A DNA stretch of 64,000 nt from Amorphochlora amoebiformis (lineage: Eukaryota > Cercozoa > Chlorarachniophyceae). Both the position numbers and the translations under genes were made by a program. The stretch is taken from NCBI GenBank assembly GCA_054601695.1, contig BAAHQB010000079.1, positions 496,001 through 560,000 of the forward strand, written 5' to 3'. Numbering within the stretch: the stretch's first letter is position 1; every line of letters begins with the position of its first letter. Shown piece by piece: positions 46,834 through 64,000 of the stretch. Under the pieces are notes generated by a model that saw only the letters and a list, made by a program, of their open reading frames with translations, did no database searches and had not been told where the DNA came from.

Positions 46834-47134
46834 TATATATGTACATATATACATATATGTAAGTATATACATATATGTATACATTTATATTTATATTTCA
46901 TACATTCATACATATAAACAGATATATATATGTATGTATTGTATTATACAAATATATAGGCATCGTAATATATACTTATTAATTGAATAAAATCCTTTTC
47001 CATGTTAACATACATAAGTCACAATTCAATCCTTTTCCATGTTAACATACATAACAGTTCTGAGCGTAGTATTACTACTAATACACTCATTACTACACGC
47101 AACCGATATCCACTCATACTCTCATATTCTCTTT

Positions 47135-47182
<48 letters not shown>

Positions 47183-47209
47183 CATATTATATATAATATG
47201 TAATATATA

Positions 47210-47277
<68 letters not shown>

Positions 47278-47436
47278 ATGTGTCTTTTTGTGTGTGCACC
47301 TATGTATACTTACTTATGTGTATCGAAATGTGTGTATGTGTTTCAGAGTCGAAGGCACCGGAATTTGGCTTGAATTTCTGCCTCAAATCATGCCAGCATA
47401 GGTTCCTTATTCATATAGATTACGCATTATATGTAC

Positions 47437-47521
<85 letters not shown>

Positions 47522-47669
47522 TATATACATTATATACATGTATATGTATAGTATATAGTGTACATATACATGTATATATATCCATGTATAAATTACACAC
47601 ACATATATATATATATATATATACATAATATGATACATATATACATATTTATTCTGTATACATATTTAT

Positions 47670-47728
<59 letters not shown>

Positions 47729-47835
47729 CAAAATTATACTAGATACTATGTATATATATTTATTCTATATACCTATATATATATTTATATATATATAATA
47801 TATATATATATATATAACACAATTATATTAGATAC

Positions 47836-47866
<31 letters not shown>

Positions 47867-48078
47867 CATATATACATATATATACGCATATTTACACCAT
47901 ATCATATATCAAAAACCACCATCATCTAGTATCTATCTAAAAGTATTGTAATATCGAAGGTGTGATGCAATGCGGATCTTGATTCTGCCAACTGGCCTTT
48001 CCTCCAGCTGGAGATCGAGTACAGTGTGGAAAATGTGGAGCTCTCTTAGGTGTTCCAGGCCGAAAAGCCCCAAAGTAA
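45847..48078 (+). CDS. Poorly resolved gene ending in an LSD1-type zinc ribbon with an in-frame TGA
   Basis: The candidate first exon begins [17 protein letters not shown] and runs to about 46006. A candidate middle exon with acceptor TTTCAG and a possible GTTCCT donor is 47347-47401. The last exon starts near 47960 (acceptor TATCGAAG) and ends in TAA at 48078. Its frame reads [26 protein letters not shown], then [13 protein letters not shown]. With the TGA counted as a residue, the spacing equals the LSD1 zinc-finger pattern CxxCxxxLxxPxxxxxVxCxxC, with the TGA in the place of the second Cys. LSD1-type ribbons bind zinc in regulators of cell death and related proteins. Only the last-exon match is strong; linking the exons is inference. 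It could be a pseudogene. Confidence 0.4.
46200..47340. repeat. (TA)n intron with a 26-bp duplication
   Basis: Mostly (TA)n/(TG)n. The segment AATCCTTTTCCATGTTAACA plus CATACATAA occurs twice, at about 46990 and 47027. A possible minus-strand exon at about 46556-46609 (AG/GT borders, coding [18 protein letters not shown]) has no partner and is not called. Confidence 0.6.
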
Positions 48079-48179
48079 TGACAAAATGAGATGAAATTTC
48101 TGGCATTTTCAGAATTTCTAGAAGATTTCTTACAATCGTTTGCTCACTTTACATCTTACTATACGATCCAAGAAGAAAA

Positions 48180-49080
48180 TTGGCTGTGCAAAGTAGTAGG
48201 ATACTAGATATATTGCAATTAATCTACTACTCTACCCACGTCTATACCGTGCACAAGATCTTAGACTAGTAGACATGTGATGTGATTCATTATGTGAAGT
48301 TCTGCACCTATATCTAGCCAGAGACTAAGAGATACACACCTTGATCAGTGATCATATGATTCATATCCAATGTCTAGAATGTCTCGAGTGTGGGCTTTCA
48401 TGTATCAATAGCTAGCTAGTTACCTAGGTTCCAGAGGTTACCACTGTCTACTAGTGTCTAGTGTCTAGAGTCTATCAGCCTATGCACAGTCTAAACAGTA
48501 CTTGTCTTAATACATTGTCTCAGCGTACTAGATCTCTGGACTCCAGAGCGCTTGTACATATATAGGTTTTGAGAGTTTTTAAATTTAGCAGTAAAATTCA
48601 ATGATTACGCGTATACCAGGAGGGAGTAAGATACTAGAAGATACATTAGTAAATAGACATTTTTATTTGGTCATAGACTCCGACTCACTGATTGTTGAAA
48701 TATTGTACTTTCTAGCTTTAGTCGGAACTGAGTCAGTAGTACAAAGAGCCCGGAACAGATGATAATATACACAGCACTGTTTAGAGTATAACTTGCCACG
48801 CGCACCAGTACCGCTTAGTAGTAGTAGTAGTTAGTAGAACAACCTAGACAACCTGCAACCATAATCTAAATCATGACTATGATTTAGATGATCAGTATGA
48901 TATATCCTAGATATCGATCGACCATATCGCCCCTTCTATTCTCTGCCGTATATTAAATTCTACCGCCAAATCTCTAAATCCGATCCCTTTGTACTATTTG
49001 CGACACTTGATAAAATTAAGTTGCTAGATGTGTACTCGGATCGAATATTGACTACTAATGTCTAAGAATCATTGCATGCC
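48180..49080. other. CTAG-rich island between convergent genes
   Basis: Composition as in the island at 13300. It lies between the stop at 48078 (plus gene) and the glycosyltransferase stop at 49866 (minus gene). Near its left edge, at about 48096-48122, the inverted repeat GAAATTTCTG / CAGAATTTC could form a small hairpin. The remaining 49080-49866 is AT-rich with (TA)n and no gene seen. Confidence 0.75.
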
Positions 49081-49312
49081 ATGACCATCATGTGCCAGAA
49101 ACTGGAAAACCACGAAATAATAAAGCCTACATATTCGAATTTGTTGTAAATACCCTCGCCACGGGATCTATATATATATTTTACATCATATGATAATATT
49201 ATCCGTTATCAACTAATAATATTGTATATTCTGAGGCTGTGTCGATTATATGTACTAGAAAAATTTGTAGGGGTATTACAATAATATATTAATATTATGC
49301 ATGTGTATACAT

Positions 49313-49355
<43 letters not shown>

Positions 49356-49397
49356 GTATACGTTTTATGTATTACATATATACAATATATTACATAC

Positions 49398-49441
<44 letters not shown>

Positions 49442-49559
49442 TATAAAACTACATATATCCAATATACATTTATATACAATGGTCATATTTCCGGATAATG
49501 TGTATATGTATTTATATACTATCAATACATTCATATATGTACTGCAATGTATACATGCA

Positions 49560-49591
<32 letters not shown>

Positions 49592-49593
49592 CG

Positions 49594-49630
<37 letters not shown>

Positions 49631-49652
49631 TGGTATACACACATACCTATAC

Positions 49653-49695
<43 letters not shown>

Positions 49696-49777
49696 TAAAT
49701 GTACATACGCTACGTATTACATACACACGAAAATTCTTCTGCATATGTACATATGTACACTATAATATATATCCTTA

Positions 49778-49816
<39 letters not shown>

Positions 49817-49865
49817 TATATACCCAGCATACATATATGTATCATATACATACCGAGGTTGTAAT

Positions 49866-59444
<9,579 letters not shown>

Positions 59445-59744
59445 ATCGACACTCGAGTTGTATTCAGGTGCTTCCGTCGTCGAGTTTGTGATACGAAATT
59501 ACACAATTCTGTGTTGGCGCCTTGCACGCACCGAAATTTTATATTTCTACCTTGCATGTTTTTCAGAACCGATCATGAAAGAAGTTTAGCTAAATTTAGA
59601 ATTTCTGGATTGATTTAGACAAAATAGGAAGATTATTAGACACGTGTCTCCTTCCTTTCCAGCTCAGTGCATCCTTCCATTAGCGGTCAAATCGGCGCAT
59701 GCATCCCCCCCGCCAATGGCTACCGCGTATCCTCACGGCGTACC

Positions 59745-59753
59745 TATAAATAG
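59745..59753 (+). promoter_or_regulatory. Possible TATA box
   Basis: TATAAATAG, with CCAAT at about 59713-59717, lies in the non-repetitive spacer between the divergent glycosyltransferase start (59444) and the plus ORF at 59792. It is a plausible core promoter for the plus strand, from sequence alone. Confidence 0.35.
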
Positions 59754-59791
59754 TTAGTCTCGATGGGGGTCCACAAGCATGCCGGGGTCTC

Positions 59792-60061
59792 TTGCTTCGT
59801 CTTAGGTGGGAAAACCTCCACCTAATACTCCACCAAATATTCACGAACACGCAGCTGCAGTTTCAATTCTCACCGTCTTCTCAACGACACGGCGCACTGC
59901 TTGTCTTTGCTGTTCTCTCACTTGTCGACATCCGTAGTGGTGGTTGTGTCGATTGCGCCAATTCTCTGGTTGCTATGCCCCGAGAACACTTATCATTTCG
60001 TCGATACTTATCATCGATTATATTATTTAATATCATGCTCGGAATGCATGCATTGCACTGA
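59792..60061 (+). CDS. Possible small ORF, 89 aa, unrecognised
   Basis: Open frame starting MLRLRWENLHLIL, 39 bp after a TATA-like box. It contains a hydrophobic segment (ALLVFAVLSLVDI) and ends right before a CTAG-rich island. No family is recognised. It may be one exon of a larger gene or chance. Confidence 0.25.
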   Translation: MLRLRWENLHLILHQIFTNTQLQFQFSPSSQRHGALLVFAVLSLVDIRSGGCVDCANSLVAMPREHLSFRRYLSSIILFNIMLGMHALH

Positions 60062-60943
60062 CTAGCTGAGGGCATTAGCAGCTATGATTAGCTAGATTTA
60101 CTGTAGAACCAATGGATGAGGACAGATCGACTGGTCTCTGGCTAGTTGGAGAGATCCTCCTAGTGATCATGATCGATCGAGTCACGTGACAATTATTTAG
60201 ATGATATTTGAGACCAATGGTACAGTATTCGTGACATCTATATAACTTATAATAATGATTGTATATTTATAATATTACATATACTGGATTTACATTTCCT
60301 AGATTTCTCACTGAATTTTCAGATCTAGCTCTGTAGCTAGTAGAGAATAACTAGACTAATCAGAGCTCGATCACAGTGCCGAGTTGGGTACGCTATAGAC
60401 GCTTTTGTCTAGCCGCTCGCTAGTCGCTACTAGGCTAGTACTTCAGATCGAATTCTACACGTATATATCCTGGTATCATAACTAATGACCTAGGTGACAG
60501 CACCGTGGCACTCTAGCTAGTCTGGAGCTTACTAGTAGACTCTAGATCATGACTACTACAACCATCTCGAACATGTATAATAATCTACATAATATATATA
60601 TCTAGTATATATATATATATATATACCGTTGTACATCTCGTACTGTCGTACATCGACCTAGATCGACCTAGTCGACGGTAGCTTGAGTCGCTAGTGATAT
60701 CTCGGATATCATGCAATGATATCGATTCTAGACCGAGCTCGTCTAGACCTTAGGATTCAGTGACCTACTAGACCTAGCCTGCGCGTCACAGTGTCACCTA
60801 GGTGACTACTACCTAGACTACTAGTACTAGTAGTATTAGGACTAGAGCTAGTAGTGGCTGCTAGTACTAGTACTTATGTATATATATATATATATTCTAG
60901 ATATTCTAGATATCTAGCATGTATCTAGTATATCTAGTATATA

Positions 60944-60978
<35 letters not shown>

Positions 60979-61060
60979 CTCTAGATATCTAGTATATATA
61001 TATATATATCTAGATATATAAGTACTAGATATATACTCTGATACTACATGTAGTAGTACG
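60062..61060. other. CTAG-rich island between convergent genes
   Basis: The most extreme of the four islands, with CTAG, GATC and TCTAGA words throughout, merging into mixed (TA)n/CTAG near 60880-61035. It fills the space between the plus ORF stop (60061) and the stop of the minus-strand RGS-like gene (61254). Confidence 0.8.
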
Positions 61061-61185
61061 ACCACGGACAAGAGTTGATCTACAAGTTTATCACTATGAC
61101 TATGCATATCCCAGATATCTGTAAATATGGCGCAACGATTAAGTTAACTTGCATGTCATGTCAGATTGTATCAAAAATGCACACA

Positions 61186-61238
<53 letters not shown>

Positions 61239-61253
61239 CTTGACCTATAAGGT

Positions 61254-61365
61254 TCATATGGCTTTGAGTGGTAATCGACTAGATCGATTCTTAGATTCTT
61301 CTTGAAGAGTTTGAGAGATTTCTGGAACGTTCTCACGGGAGAGAACCTCGGCGTCCACCTAATAG

Positions 61366-61439
<74 letters not shown>

Positions 61440-61544
61440 TTACATACATATACATACATTGAATATAAATAAATATTACATTATACAAATAGTACTGCAT
61501 TGAAAATTATTCACATATGTAATGTGTTTAACATTTATGTAAAT

Positions 61545-61599
<55 letters not shown>

Positions 61600-61756
61600 T
61601 GTATATATGAATATATATATGCACGCAAACATATGTATTACTTGCCTACATATGACATATATGTAACCTAAATTAAACATTTTCATATGGTACGTACCTT
61701 ATAAACATACGAAATTGAAACAAGCATGCGTACAAACGTACAAACGTTAACACACT

Positions 61757-61810
<54 letters not shown>

Positions 61811-61924
61811 CATACATAAAAATATACCCACATATATATATGTATATTATATATATTTTGAATTAACTCCTCGAGAGCATTAACTATTGACTCATATATA
61901 CTATATATTATATATATCATATAT

Positions 61925-61993
<69 letters not shown>

Positions 61994-62127
61994 GTATATG
62001 TATATGGCTAAGTTGATATATTCTCATACCCCCTCGAGAAGGGAAGAAACAGTCTCTTTATTCTTGCGGTAAAAACGCGGGAAAGTGTCTGTTTTCATTA
62101 GTAGGAACACCTACAATATTAGATGTG

Positions 62128-62161
<34 letters not shown>

Positions 62162-62343
62162 GGTATATATCTAAAACTATACAATGTTACGAGTATTCCA
62201 TGCTGATGAAAACAACACGCGACAAAATTAAAACATACATAAAAAAAAAGTACAAACACACACACACACATATGTATATATATATTATATATATTTATAT
62301 ATAATTACCTCCTTAACAGCTTCCTCAAATATCGTGATACACC

Positions 62344-62420
<77 letters not shown>

Positions 62421-62577
62421 TTACACAACAAATGTGCAAAAACATATATGGAACAGTAATATGTGCAAATGTATATTAAACGGTTTTGCATACCCATGCA
62501 GCTTGTCTGAGAATTTTCTGGAATTCTTAGGAGGATTCCTTACCTTTCCGCACCCACTCTTTCGTCTCAATTTCACC

Positions 62578-62622
<45 letters not shown>

Positions 62623-62695
62623 CATAAATATGTCGGCAAACATATATCAATAAAATCAAGAAATATCTACAAACACACACACACACACACACATA

Positions 62696-62750
<55 letters not shown>

Positions 62751-63026
62751 CTTCTATACAATCACACACACACTCATTCGTACCGCAACCCTCGAAGTTA
62801 CGGAGACGAAGCCATTCCCATTGGAACCCGCTGTTGGTGACGCGATTGGCAACATTGGAGTAAGGTCTGAGGAAGAAACCTAGGAATCGAATAGTAGGAT
62901 TGGTATATACTGCAAACACGTGGAATCGAACATGAGGTTTGATGTATACACAGCAAATGCTTGTACATACTGTGTGAATTGTTTTGTTAGGTATGTGTAT
63001 GGCATATGCTTACGCACGAACATTTT

Positions 63027-63093
<67 letters not shown>

Positions 63094-63096
63094 TAT

Positions 63097-63159
<63 letters not shown>

Positions 63160-63806
63160 AGGGCCATATCTGATCTAAAACATAACTGGAACTAAAATAT
63201 CTTCTTTCACATTCAAGCATATATACTAAAATGTATGTATATATATATATATATATTACATACACATTAATGCATCTACGTATTTGTAAACACACACAGA
63301 GATACACAGGATTATATTGAGAATGAGAGAGAAAGAGAGAAAAAAGAGAGGAAAAAGAGAGGAAAAAGAGAGAAAGAGAAAAAAAGGAGAGAAAAGAGAG
63401 AAAGAGAAAGAGAGAGAGACAAATAGCAAGAAAGAGAGAGAGACCTATACATAGAGATAATGCAAAATTGACAAATAAATATTAGCATATACAGCCGACA
63501 GAGAGAGAAAGAAAGAGAGAGAGAGAGAGAGACAGAGGGGAAGAGATAAAGATGAAAACAGAGAGAAAGAGAGAGAGAGAGAGAGAAGGATTGAGAGAGT
63601 TGTGGAGAAGGAGGGGAAAAGAGAGGGGAGAAGAGAAATTTGGGTGAAATACCATCATCATGGCGCGAAAGTATTTGTGAATCCTCTTCCTTACTCGAAA
63701 CGAGATATTTACGGCCTCTGCGGAATTTTCTTGGAGAAATCTGGACACACATGTATATGTATATATATATATATTGATATGTATAAATTTTATAATATAA
63801 GTTTTA

Positions 63807-63839
<33 letters not shown>

Positions 63840-63904
63840 GTACCTTTGATATATCCTCTTAGCTTCTTTCTGGGCCTTTCTTAGGGTTCGGGCCGCTACC
63901 ATGC
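61254..63904 (-). CDS. RGS-like domain protein, C-terminal part (5' end outside window)
   Basis: Exons: 63844-63904, 63653-63740, 62309-62342, 61254-61358. The first two join in phase to read [12 protein letters not shown] then [20 protein letters not shown], which matches the RGS-domain pattern A-x-x-I-Y-x-x-F-L...V-N-I...R-x-x-I. Exon 62309-62342 ([11 protein letters not shown]) fits the next RGS helix (F-x-x-A-x-x-E-V), and the last exon ([19 protein letters not shown]) runs to a TGA. RGS proteins speed GTP hydrolysis by G-alpha subunits; that role is inferred from the family. At least one exon between 63653 and 62342 is unresolved, since the phase does not close (candidates: 62541-62579 and about 62800-62890). 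Confidence 0.55.
63318..63640. repeat. Polypurine (GA-rich) intron segment
   Basis: GAGAGAAAGAGAGAAAA-like units on the plus strand, just downstream of exon 63653-63740 on the sense strand. Ser/Leu/Phe-rich open frames on the minus strand are artefacts. Confidence 0.9.
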
Positions 63905-64000
63905 CTATATGTATACATATATACACATATATATATATATATATATATATTCAAATGGGATATGTAAAAATTAAAAATATTCCATAAAATTATACATGTA

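Overview
Nuclear DNA of an intron-dense eukaryote, probably a protist. Lineage cannot be fixed from the window. Several genes are cut into exons of about 16-225 nt (one about 480 nt), separated by introns built of (TA)n microsatellites and of TTAGGG/CCCTAA telomere-type repeats. No rRNA, tRNA, bacterial operon, CRISPR array or recognisable transposon was seen. Most long open frames here are only translations of (TA)n (YIYIYI) or of telomere repeats (NPNPN), and were left out. I rebuilt genes by hand from splice sites and checked that the codon phase closes at every junction.

Layout. (1) 423-11464, minus: Reeler-domain protein with signal peptide, 20 exons, 3' end beyond the left edge. (2) 12047-13120, plus: uninterrupted 357-aa cysteine-rich membrane protein of unknown family. 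(3) 14141-35987, minus: complete 24-exon gene of 456 codons for a calcium-regulated mitochondrial ATP-Mg/Pi carrier (SCaMC, SLC25A24/25-like) with four EF hands and three carrier repeats. (4) 38513-42465, minus: unknown protein of about 303 aa, 6 exons. (5) 42516-44769, plus: partial model with signal peptide and C-terminal membrane helix, divergent from (4) by 50 bp. (6) 45847-48078, plus: poorly resolved gene ending in an LSD1-type zinc ribbon that has a TGA where a zinc-binding Cys is expected. (7) 49866-59444, minus: complete 18-exon gene of 462 codons for a secretory-pathway glycosyltransferase of the O-fucosyltransferase-like superfamily. (8) 61254-63904, minus: 3' part of a gene with an RGS-like domain.

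Three themes stand out. First, exon edges, together with the adjoining splice site, have been copied repeatedly into the neighbouring TA-rich intron with a period of about 100-125 bp. This happens in at least three genes, on the acceptor side (5006-6300, 56270-57310) and on the donor side (17380-18390, 27500-27870), with occasional inverted copies. Second, the intronic repeats themselves supply splice signals: GTATAT donors and TATATAG acceptors from (TA)n, and CTAAC branch-point-like and CCTAG acceptor motifs from the telomere repeat. Third, CTAG-rich islands of about 0.8-1 kb lie between tail-to-tail genes (13300-14090, 48180-49080, 60062-61060, and probably 37200-37990).

The genes do not form a pathway: they are a mitochondrial carrier, secretory or surface proteins (Reeler protein, glycosyltransferase, two membrane proteins), a G-protein regulator and unknowns.
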